From the NCBI RefSeq assembly GCF_040115645.1, contig NC_089550.1, positions 3,224,001-3,288,000 of the forward strand: DNA of 64,000 nt, given 5' to 3'. A program made the position numbers and the translations under genes. The stretch comes from Euwallacea fornicatus (taxonomy: Eukaryota > Arthropoda > Insecta > Coleoptera > Curculionidae). Numbering within the stretch: position 1 is the stretch's first letter; every line of letters begins with the position of its first letter. A model generated the notes under the pieces. The model was not told where the DNA came from. It searched no databases and saw nothing but the letters and a program-made list of their open reading frames with translations. This document shows, piece after piece, positions 1 to 10,285 of the stretch.

Positions 1-3000
1 TCTTTCCCAGTAGAGTCATTTCAAACAGTGGAGACATACGTTGGCCGGCACTCTCACCAGATCCTTCCCCGTGAGATTATTATTTATGAGGCACTAGCGA
101 AGACCTCCTAAATCTGTACTTAGTGATATTAATGAACTGCGAAGGGAGATAATCACCAGCTTAAGGACCAAAATTAAAATAAGGAACGCTTTAAGCCCAA
201 TCTAGAATTTAAGATGCATAGAGCTGTTCTTCGAAGTTCAAGTTAGTTCAGGTTCCAAGATTGAATCTTGACGTATGACGTACCATCAAAATCAGAAAAA
301 AAGCTGAATAAGAAAGAATAAATTAATTTGCTCCACTTTAACCGACGTCGATTTCTTTATGATTTCAGAAACGAGTTATACTGTAGCAGCCCTCCGTATA
401 ATGCATTTGATTTGCCAGCGATATTTCCGCCAAGTAAAGTTTAATTGCTTTCAAAAAAATATCTCTTCTCTCTGCTCTCCACTATTGACGCATTTCTGTC
501 GATATTCCGTGGCATTCCTCAGGGAAAATCCCAATATATCCAGAGAAGAGAAACCTTGTTTAATTACATTCGGCGAGATCCGGAAAATGAAATTGGGATC
601 TTTCGAGATTGACGTTTGCTCCGTACTAATGAGAATATATTTTTCAAATGATCTTGTACTCTCGCCCAAGGCCCCATAAAGACACCGCAACAAAAGAGAA
701 AAATCTCCTTTCAAGTGATTAATAACTCCTAAAGATGTTTGAAAGTGGCCATCAATTATTTTTATGAGTCCCGTTTACAGGAGCCACAACCGAAACCGGA
801 ACATGTCTGATATAAAATCATTAATCCTGTATTTGAGGGGATCATTATGTACGGCCCTTTTGGATGGATGCCACCCATTTTGCGGTACCGTAATTATTTT
901 AGATCATAATAATACATTAAACATGAATCGAATATTTGCTCTATTAATTATAGTTCTCGTAATTACTCTATAATGCTATTTGGAAAACCCATGTAGAGGC
1001 TCTATTGCAGATTTTCACCCGATAAATCCTATTGTGAAGCATATTTACTGCATCTAGGGAAAATGAAGACTTCTATATATCATTTTAATACGAAAAAAAT
1101 CATATAAGAAAAATTTCAAATTTGAGATGGGATTGAACTCTCTGTAGACCAATGGTCAGTGGCGTGCTACAGGAAAGTTTGGAGTGCTAGAATAAGACCT
1201 ACTAGCTCTAGTTAGGTACCAGGGAGAATGAGGATTCCTTATAGTGTTTGAGGATTATTTTATATTCGACGAAGTAGCGTTTAGAAGCTATTTGTTCAGG
1301 ATGATTTTTCGGATATTCGCAGCACTCGGTACACCTTAAATCATTAGTGCCTCCCAGGCTTTTAATATTGAAGAAGCTTTTCCCTTTTTGTCTACTGTTC
1401 CCACTTTTCTTCTTCCCTCTTGGCACTACAGCTCCGATAGGTTCAATTCAATTCCTTGCCCATCAAATCAGGTATTTAAAGAGAGCAAAGAAGCATCGAT
1501 GCCACAGTCTGCGCTACGACATCCTTCCTAATGCGTCTTTTACCTCCAGTTCAATTAAAGAAAAACGAGTCTTCTAAATCATTACTTATAGGTATCGGAA
1601 CTTCCTGTGCAGTAAACAATTAAAAACCAGGTAGTTCATTCATTATTCCCCATTTACTAAAGCCACAGTGACTCGATAAACCAATTAAATCCGAAAAATC
1701 AATCGTCTTGAAACCGACTCGAAGATTATTCAACTTTAACCGCATATTTCATCTGATGATCGGCCTTTTTGCCTTCGGCTCGCACCTGCTCTCTCGCATA
1801 CCAAAAGCATACTCCGGTCCATTTCAGAAGCATCATCTCGTCTCGAAACTAAAAATAAAAAATTTAGAATTTATTGGTAGTCAAGTTACTTAATTTCGGT
1901 TGTTTTGGGAGTTGTTCGGAGGGGGAGTTGCTTAGGTGAAAGATTTATGATCGGAATGTTGTGAGTTCGTCGTTTATTTATTGTTTCGCGTGTGTGCCCC
2001 GAGTTGGTGAAGATTAAGTCGGAAAGATGAATATTTTGGCTTCAGAAACAACGATCCATATAATGGAGAGCGGAAGTTGTCCGGTCAGACCACAGGAAAC
2101 CACTGAACTGGACGCGAACTCATCTTTTATTATAATACTTTTCATTCCGGAACATTGACCGATTTCGGGCCCCGTCGAACACACTATTATGATCTATAAA
2201 TATTTCTTTCCAAAAAGTCCTACAGGTTTATTCAATTTTCATTCAATAGGCAACGGTCGGAGTCAGTAGTTGCATCTCTGAAATTGTGAGAAGAAACGGA
2301 CTGGGCTTATACCGCCAAGCTATGCCCTAAGATCAAGCCTTCAAGTTCCCGAAACTCCCTTGAAGTCAATCGGGGTCTCGATTGAATTTTGGCGATTTTA
2401 TACCTCATAGAAAGCTTGATTGATTTGGTAAGGTCACTGCAGAAAATTTCAAGTTCCAGAAATTCCATAAGGTTAGTTCGATTTACACTAACGCATCTTT
2501 CGAACACATTTTCTAGGGTTATTCGAATTTGTTCAGAGTTCTGTATAATTTCGGTCTAGTCTTCCCTTAACTGAAGACGGCATATGAGGTTCTGAATTTC
2601 TGAAACTGCGAGAGATAGATATAAGGGAGGCGTCCCTTAAAAAATATTCAAGGAGTTGAATTTCTGAATTAAAGAAATCTTTAAGGAGTTTCGGCAAACA
2701 ATTTTTTGTAAACTTTCATAGAGCCATTTTACTCTTTAAAATTCTGAAACAGGAAGCGTTGAGATGTGTAAGAACAGTTTGCTACAAATTTGTCTAAAAA
2801 TTTTATAGAGGTAAATTTCTTCTAAGAAAATTTGCAGAAAAACACAATATTTTCTCTACATTTTACGCACTTTTCGTTTAAATTCGTTCAGTTTGGCAAC
2901 AAGGTAGCACAAGATGTAATGCTTAGCACATTCCTTACAGTAACTTTCTCCAACACAAAGTCATTGATAAAAAAAAACCTATTTGTACAAAACCATCGTT

Positions 3001-3140
3001 CAGTTTTTTGGAAAGTTTCATATCTCAAGTTCAACATATGCACGTAATGATCATTCTATAACCGCCTTGTTTGACAATATAATGATAATGATTTCGCAGA
3101 CAATAATAAAAATAAATGGTTTTGTTTACTTAAGGTAAAT
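1..3140. other. Non-coding stretch at left edge
   Basis: No supported gene. The open frames here are short, lack family motifs and show no splice context. The part from about 2260 to 2820 contains loosely similar phrases (variants of gaaagtttc and ttctgaaa) that recur around 6420-6860, which suggests old diverged repeat material. I see no RNA gene or clear promoter. Confidence 0.6.
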
Positions 3141-4304
3141 TATATACAGGGTGGTCATTTAGTGCGGTCTCGGAAGATTACGGCTAAACAATTTAATATT
3201 TTGAATTTCTTTTTTTGCGTTATATTGAACTCAATTATGGGTATATTCTAAAATTATTTTCGTTTTATACAGGGTGTTCTAAATAAGTGAAAAATATCAA
3301 AGTTATGTTTTTTTAAATAGGACACCCCATATATTAATATCGTTTTAGATTTCTTGAGAAAAATAAATGTAAGTTTCATTAACGTTTACTTGTCCTAAAT
3401 CTTAAAGATTTCGAAATAATTAAGTTTTTTTAAAAAAATCATGCAATTTTAAAAACTTTGTTTTGAAGGAAGTTTAAACTGGAGTAAATCGAAATTCATA
3501 CCAAACCTTAGATATGAGACGTATTTTATGCCAGAGTTATTAAAATTGAAATATCTCATACAGTGCGTCCAAAAAATAACATGAAAATTGTATTCTTTTT
3601 GAAAGGAAATAACTTGCTTAATTTAAATAGAACACCCCATATTTTATTACTCGAAATAAGAGATAGACATATGACTAATAATTATTAATTTTGTTACCTT
3701 TTCTTAAATCTTATTTTTCGAAGAACACCGATACATTTAGGTATAGGAAGGTGTAACGATTTTTGATTAGTCATATGTTTATCTCTTATTTCGAGTAATA
3801 AAATATGGGGTGTTCTATTTAAATTAAGCAAGTTATTTCCTTTCAAAAAGAATACAATTTTCATGTTATTTTTTGGACGCACTGTATGAGATATTTCAAT
3901 TTTAATAACTCTGGCATAAAATACGTCTCATATCTAAGGTTTGGTATGAATTTCGATTTACTCCAGTTTAAACTTCCTTCAAAACAAAGTTTTTAAAATT
4001 GCATGATTTTTTTAAAAAAACTTAATTATTTCGAAATCTTTAAGATTTAGGACAAGTAAACGTTAATGAAACTTACATTTATTTTTCTCAAGAAATCTAA
4101 AACGATATTAATATATGGGGTGTCCTATTTAAAAAAACATGACTTTGATATTTTTCACTTATTTAGAACACCCTGTACAAACGAAAATAATTTTAGAATA
4201 TACCCATAATTGAGTTCAATATAACGCAAAAAAAAGAAATTCAAAATATTAAATTGTTTAGCCGTAATCTTCCGAGACCGCACTAAATGACCACCCTGTA
4301 TATA
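3141..4304. mobile_element. Foldback element with 539-bp inverted arms
   Basis: The left arm 3141-3679 is repeated in reverse complement at 3766-4304, with only a few mismatches (for example agatagac against agataaac, and a small difference near 3275 against about 4175). Each arm is 539 bp and the spacer 3680-3765 is 86 bp. The termini read tatatacagggtgg and ccaccctgtatata. Further ACAGGGTG-like and GGACACCCC-like phrases occur inside each arm, so the arms may be nested copies of shorter elements. No transposase is encoded, so it would be non-autonomous. The near identity of the arms suggests recent insertion or gene conversion. TA-rich sequence at both edges makes a target-site duplication undecidable. 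Confidence 0.88.
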
Positions 4305-4350
4305 CATACATATATATATACATATATATGTATATATATACTATATATAT
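4302..4350. repeat. TA/TATG simple repeat
   Basis: Alternating TA with ca and g interruptions lies directly against the right end of the foldback element. It is 90 bp upstream of the first GH1 start codon. Confidence 0.8.
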
Positions 4351-4438
4351 GACTGTAAAATGTTTATGACCAATTTAGTTTTAAAATCATAAGCATTTAC
4401 AGTTTTTTGGTTAGTAACTACTTGGTTTACCTACAGCG

Positions 4439-6345
4439 ATGTCGGTTCTGAGACCTTTATTTATATTTCTCAGTTTCTATATTATACAGTCAGTATTTTT
4501 TCAATGAAATGAATGAATTTCCAGAATTATTTGAATTCTCCTAGATCCCAAACAATTAATTTAAAATCATGCAACACCTCCTCATTTCCTCCCAACTTCA
4601 AATTTGGAGCTGGATCCTCAGCGTACCAAATTGAAGGTGCCTGGAACGTGGATGGTAAAGGTAGGTCTTGGTGGGACTGGTTATACAATAGCAACCTTGT
4701 CACATCAACTGGAGGGAACAGTGCCAGTGGCTCCTACTATCGGTACCAGGATGATGTGGAAGCACTGGAGTCCATTGGTACGGACTTTTACAGGTTCTCC
4801 ATATCTTGGTCTAGGATTTTACCTACTGGTTTGGAATATAATTATGATTTTATTTAACTGTTTTGACGCCAGTTTTCAGGATTAATCAACGAAGTTAACC
4901 AGGCAGGGGTGGACTATTACCATAATTTGTTAAATGCATTAGAGGAGAAAGGGATTGAGCCTCTAGTAACGATATTTCATTGGGATATTCCGAATAGTTT
5001 GATTTATCTGGGAGGCTGGACTAATCCTCATATTGTGCAGTATTTTGTGGATTATGCAGATTTGGTTTTCAAGCTGTTTGGCGACCGGGTATTTTCGCTT
5101 AAAACAATATTGTTTCTTTTCGATATATTAATATAAACTAACAGGTAAAGCTGTGGGCTACCATCAATGAGCCTAGATCCTTTTGCCAAACCATTCCAGA
5201 TACTGTTCAGGCGATCTTTTTTCCAGAAATTCTTACAGGCAATTATGATTATCTCTGCGGTCATTACGCTCTTCTCGCTCATGCCTCTGCCTACAGATTG
5301 TACCAAAAGAAGTACAAACGTCGTCAAAATGGTAAGAATGTGAAAAGAAAACTTAGAGAACATTGCCATCTTCAAAAAATCTATAGGGAGGATCGGAATA
5401 GTCTTAGATATAGTTGCAAATCTGCCTCTGACTGACTCATCCGCGGATCTAGAGGCCTCCAAAAGGGCTTACACTTTTGATGTCAGTTGTGAAGATGATT
5501 TTATTTAAAAACCAATCAAAATTAATTTTAGTTTGATTGGTTTGCAAGACCCTTAGTGAAGGGCGACTATCCTCAACTAATGAAAGATATAGTAAGAAGA
5601 AATAGTGCTTTGCAAAACTTCTCAACTTCCAGACTCCCTTCGTTCACTAAATCTGAAAAGAGGCTCATCAAAGGCTCCTATGATATCTTCTTTGTCAATC
5701 ACTATACCTCACATTTGGTCACCCTCTCGAATTTTAGCATCAGCCCTTCATGGAACAATGATAAACAGATTACTCTAAGTGTTAACTCTTCTTGGCTTTT
5801 AACCAATATAGATATGACGGTAAATTTTCTTATTAATCAACGTTTGTCATTAATAAATAGATAAAAATTTCTACCTAGGTCTATCCCGCTTCCATAAGAA
5901 TTGTCTTAAACTATATTAAGGACACTTATAAGATTCCTGAAATTTTCATAACTGAGAATGGATATTCCAACGCTGGAGGAAGTTTGAACGACACTGATAG
6001 AATTTCTTTTTTGAAGGTATGGTGAAGTGAAAGATGCTAATTCTCGTTGGAGATTTTTTTTTACTTAGGATGTCCTACATCAAGTTCGGCTGGCCATGTG
6101 TGAGGACAAGATTAATATAGTTGGATACACTTATTGGAGCTTACTAGACTCATTTGAGTGGATGAGCCAATATAGGTACAATATGAATTTCTATTTTTTC
6201 AGATTGAAATACGAAATTCTGGATTTTTAGAGCAAAGTTTGGTTTGGTGCACGTGAACTTTGACACCCTACAGAGAACCCTAAAACTTTCTTCGCAATAT
6301 TATAGAAAACTCATTAAAACTCGTTTGATTAATAGCATTGTTTAA
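4439..6345 (+). CDS. GH1 beta-glucosidase (myrosinase-like), copy 1
   Basis: Nine exons: 4439-4488, 4545-4828, 4880-5088, 5145-5331, 5387-5481, 5532-5819, 5879-6016, 6069-6175, 6231-6345. They join in frame to 490 aa, a normal GH1 length. The first exon encodes a hydrophobic signal peptide (MSVLRPLFIFLSFYII), so the enzyme is probably secreted. Motifs: SAYQIEGAWN near residue 35, FHWD, acid/base TINEP (Glu190), nucleophile ITENG (Glu397), and DSFEW with RAKFGL near the end. Both catalytic glutamates are present, so it should hydrolyse beta-glucosides by the retaining mechanism; the aglycone cannot be read from sequence. It reads GSYYRY where copy 2 has DSYHRY. A first-intron acceptor at 4524 would give a 32-bp intron, so 4544 is preferred and matches copy 2. 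AATAAA lies at 6380-6385. Insect myrosinases and other defensive glucosidases belong to this family. Confidence 0.93.
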
Positions 6346-7140
6346 AAATTTGTTTGTTGTGAACGAAAACGGAATGCGGAATAAAAGTTGTAAAATTGCA
6401 TACAAAGTTTGGTTTTATTGTTGTCTATGGATTAAGTAAATTATTTTCAAATAGCTCAAAATTCCTGAGAAATTGCTGAAAATACTTTGTAAAATTTCAA
6501 GTTCTCAAGAAGTTTTCTTTAAATTTACAAACTTTGCTTAAAACTTTCATTACCGGCTAGTTTTAACAGTTTATGAGGCCTTTAATATATACTACGGGTC
6601 CGACGAAATATTTTGAAAAATCGCGGAAAACTCCTGAAAACACTTAGATTCCATTGTGTGACTTGACCAATATTAATTCTCCAGGCTTCAGAAAGTTTCC
6701 TTTAAGGTTTCCGACCAACTTACGGTACTGGAAAGTTTCATACTTTTAAGATATCCAAAAACTGCTGGTTCCCAATAAAATCGCAAAAAGTGTTGCGAAC
6801 ACATCTGATTATTTTTAGCCGAGGAAATTGTTTAAGGTTTTTTATTTAAAAATCTCTTCCAAATAATTAAAGATTTTGGTATACAAAATTATCTTACGAT
6901 TTTTTTTAATGCATTATGATTTTATTAAAATTTATTTTACTAATGCCGCTATTGTTTGAAACACAAATATATTTTTTGGTTTACGATTATAAGATTAAAG
7001 TCGTAATAAAATTTCCAGAAATCCTGTTAACCAATATACTAGATCATAACTTGTTATTGTGACAAAAAACTTTTGCCCAAAAATCAATATTAACATTTTA
7101 AAATTTTCAATTTCTTCGCCTTCTCGAAACATTATTCTTG
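6346..7140. other. 3' flank and spacer between the GH1 genes
   Basis: A polyadenylation signal (AATAAA, 6380-6385) follows the copy 1 stop. The rest is AT-rich and contains diverged phrases similar to those at 2260-2820. No open frame worth reporting. Confidence 0.6.
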
Positions 7141-7544
7141 AGGCGTCTCCAGACCGAAGGCGCCGCGTTGAGCCGAGCTGCGCCGCGCTTTAAAATATTG
7201 CACTGAACCACGCAGTTTGTCGCAGAATAGCGTTGAGTGGTACACAATGTTTCAAAGAATAATTAATTCTGTGCTCTGTTCAAGTTGACGCGTGCGTACT
7301 ATTTGAATTAAAATCAGCGGTCGCTCAACTCAAAATCCAACAGACAATGGATCTATTTACCAGCCCGTTCAAAATAAACGTTCTTTGTTGTAACGACATT
7401 TGCCGGATCTTGTTCGCCCTTGTTGTAGAATTGTACAGTTTGACGCGCTTCAGAGCAGATTACCGGTCAACCCAGTGCGCCGCGTTGCGCAGAGCAGATT
7501 TTAAAAGCGCGGCGCAGAGCGGCGCGTTCGGGTCGGAGCCACCT
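7141..7544. mobile_element. GC-rich inverted-repeat element (MITE-like)
   Basis: A GC-rich block at 7141-7197 (cgccgcgttgagccgagctg, then cgccgcgctttaaaat) is matched in reverse complement at about 7489-7544 (attttaaaagcgcggcgcag, then agcggcgcgttcgggtcgg). The arms are about 55 bp with mismatches; the element is about 400 bp. It has no coding capacity and differs sharply in GC content from its surroundings. No clear target-site duplication was found, so the superfamily (hAT or other) is not assigned. A 111-codon open frame at 7347-7682 runs through the right arm and is taken to be chance. Confidence 0.7.
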
Positions 7545-8398
7545 TACGGCATGTGTCAATATGAACCTTCTCAAAGCGCTTATAGAACCTCTATACCATA
7601 CCCCATACCTAAGTCGTCTGTCTTACGAGAAATATTGGGTCACGACTTTTATGCAGCACCGGATAAATTGAGACAGAAGTAAGATCAAGTTTGTTCGGAG
7701 GAAGTTTTAATTAGAATTTGTTGAATAAACTATCGATCTTGAAAATTCGCAAAGATAAGACAAAAGTGAAGCCTGAAGTGACATGGGCCATAAATAACGT
7801 CAAGAAGTTTTATTTTTTTTTTGTGAAAGATCTCGACAATGAACATGCATATTAAGATGCAGAAATTTCACAGATTTTCATAATATTCCAAGTTACGAAT
7901 GAACTTAGAAAATTTTGGCAAGACTAAGTCGTGGGAGGGTACTAATAGAGGCGATATTCCAAGGCAATTAACCGCGGCTCAACACTACTTCACATCAAAT
8001 AAAACATTATATAGATTAATTATCACGAATTAACATCATTATCGATATTAAACACTTAAAGGATCATAGTTAAGTCAGCCTTGGCATTGGAAATTTATGA
8101 TCGTCCTTGGAACTTCTACATTTGATAAGGTAAAGTAATCGTTGCAGTTTACTTTACGAGAAAAGTGAAGAATTAGTAATAAATGGAATTACATTCAATA
8201 AATCTAGAGTTTTCTCGTTTTTCCCTTAGTTAATCTTTGTAGTTCGTAGACTCGGGACTATCTATCACTCAAGGACGTGAACAAACAGATATTATATACT
8301 TAATTATGGTGATAAACTTTAATTCTCTCACAATTCAGTACGAGAAAACTTCAAATCAAAACAACAGCTGAAAAATAATTTAGTCCTTCGTCACAATC
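7545..8398. other. Upstream region of GH1 copy 2
   Basis: AT-rich, with no gene. TATATA occurs at 8293-8298 and ttcagta at about 8334-8340, but their spacing (about 44 bp) is longer than a standard TATA-initiator pair. The promoter is therefore not assigned. Confidence 0.5.
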
Positions 8399-10202
8399 AT
8401 GACAGGCCAAAGATTAGTAAACTTTTTAATTTTCGCAGCATTTTTTATGGAAACTGCTGGGACCATAGGGTAAGCCTCTAGTGAAGACAATACACTTCTG
8501 TTTGAACCTAGCTTGTAGCCCCAGATCGTGTGCTCCAAAAGACTGCGACCTAACCACATTCCCGGAGGATTTCAAATTCGGAACAGCCTCGTCAGCCTAT
8601 CAAATCGAGGGCGGGTGGAATGAGGATGGCAAGGGCGAGTCATGGTGGGATTGGTATCTAAACGAATATACCAATGACAATGGAAATGTTGCCTCAGACT
8701 CCTATCATCGTTATTTGGATGATATTGAAGCTCTAAAGGAAATCGGAGTGGATTATTACAGATTCTCAATATCATGGACCAGAATTTTGCCCAAGGGTCA
8801 TAGAGCTGAGGTGAATCAGGCAGGAATAGATTACTACAATAACTTTCTGGATGGGTTGAAGGAGGCTGGAATTGAACCCATGGTGACAATGTTCCATTGG
8901 GACACTCCTTACGCTCTCACCTATCTGGGAGACTGGAGCAATCGCAAAATTGTGGACGATTTTGTGGATTACGCAGAGCTCCTATTCCAGCTTTTTGGTG
9001 ATAGAGTGAAGCTTTGGTGTACGATTAATGAGCCCCGGTCATTTTGCCAGGACGTTCCCGCAACGGTGCACTCTCTGCATTTAACGCACATTCCCCTCGG
9101 TACTTATGAGTACCTTTGTGGGCACCATGCGCTGTTAGCTCACGCATATACATACAGGTTGTATCAAGACAAGTACAAGTATTCTCAAGGAGGTATGTAT
9201 GAAACAAAATAGTGAAAAGTTTTTTCGAAACTGGTAAAATTTACAGGCAAATTAGGAATCGTGCTGAACTTTGACGAAAACATACCATACTCAAACACCA
9301 CTGAGAATATAAAGGCAGCTGAAAGGGCCAATAAGTTCGATGTAAGGCTTCTCTTACACGCTCTTTATACTTTTCGTACCTTTGTGATATCTATTTTAGA
9401 TTGGTTGGTTTGCTGATCCCCTGGTTTTCGGAGACTATCCGCAAATAATGAAAGATGTAGTGGCCCAAAACAGCGCTCAGCAGAATTTTACTACCTCAAG
9501 ACTCCCTTCTTTCACTACGAACGAGAAAAACATCGTTAGAGGTTCTTTTGACATAATGTTTCTCAACCATTACACTGCCCAGCTAGTGAAAATGGCCGAG
9601 CAAAATTTAACCACCTCATGGACCCATGACAAGCAAATTGACTCATTTAAAAGTGCCTCCTGGCCTACCACCAATATTGGGTTTGCAGTAAGTCTTCTTA
9701 AACATGTACACCAAATCTACTGAATCCAATTTCAAAAGATCCATCCTCCAGCTCTAAGAGGAGTTCTCACACACATGAAGGAGACCTACAACAATCCAAC
9801 GCTGTGGATATCGGAGAATGGTATGTCTGATACTGGAGGTACTAGCGATAAGGCCAGGATTGAGTTTATACAGGTAGGGCAAGATTGAAGTTGAAGATTT
9901 GGATTTATTTGTGATTTTCAGAGCATGTTAGAGCAAGTTAGGCTGGCAATGTGTGAGGATGGAGTTAAAGTTCTGGGCTACACTTATTGGAGCTTCTTGG
10001 ATTCTTTCGAATGGAACAGCCTATACAGGTAAACAAATTCTTTATTTTTTGTTTTTTTAGATTTTTTAAATAGTTTTTCAGAGCAAAGTTTGGCTTGGTA
10101 GAAGTGAACTTCACCACATACGACAGGACCTTAAAGGAATCCGCCTATTACTACAAGAATCTCCTTCAAACTCACTTGATTAACGCCTCTTCTTCAGACT
10201 AA
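8399..10202 (+). CDS. GH1 beta-glucosidase (myrosinase-like), copy 2
   Basis: Seven exons: 8399-8469, 8525-9192, 9247-9341, 9400-9687, 9739-9873, 9922-10028, 10082-10202. They give 494 aa in frame. The N-terminus (MTGQRLVNFLIFAAFFMETA) is a signal peptide. Motifs: SAYQIEGGWN, DSYHRY, FHWDTP, TINEP (acid/base Glu193), WISENG (nucleophile Glu400), DSFEW and RAKFGL. Exons 3, 4 and 6 have exactly the same lengths as their counterparts in copy 1 (95, 288 and 107 nt), confirming tandem duplication. Copy 2 lacks the two introns that split its 668-nt second exon in copy 1. The first-intron acceptor could be 8518 or 8524, both in phase; 8524 matches copy 1. AATAAA lies at 10280-10285. Function is as for copy 1, substrate unknown. 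Confidence 0.94.
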
Positions 10203-10285
10203 AATCATTTATCATTGTCATGAAACCATACAATCTTATCATTTGCTAATTTCCTTTATTATTTAATCCTAAAGGATCCAATAAA

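Noticed and set aside
1120..1190. tRNA-like string near gggattgaactctctgtagac
   Set aside because: Only a weak box B resemblance on the minus strand and no cloverleaf arms.
3694..3882. 62-codon minus frame
   Set aside because: Lies within the arm and spacer of the foldback element; its complement recurs in the other arm.
4493..4524. 32-bp first intron for GH1 copy 1
   Set aside because: Too short for an insect intron. The 56-bp alternative (4489-4544) has the same phase and relative position as the first intron of copy 2.
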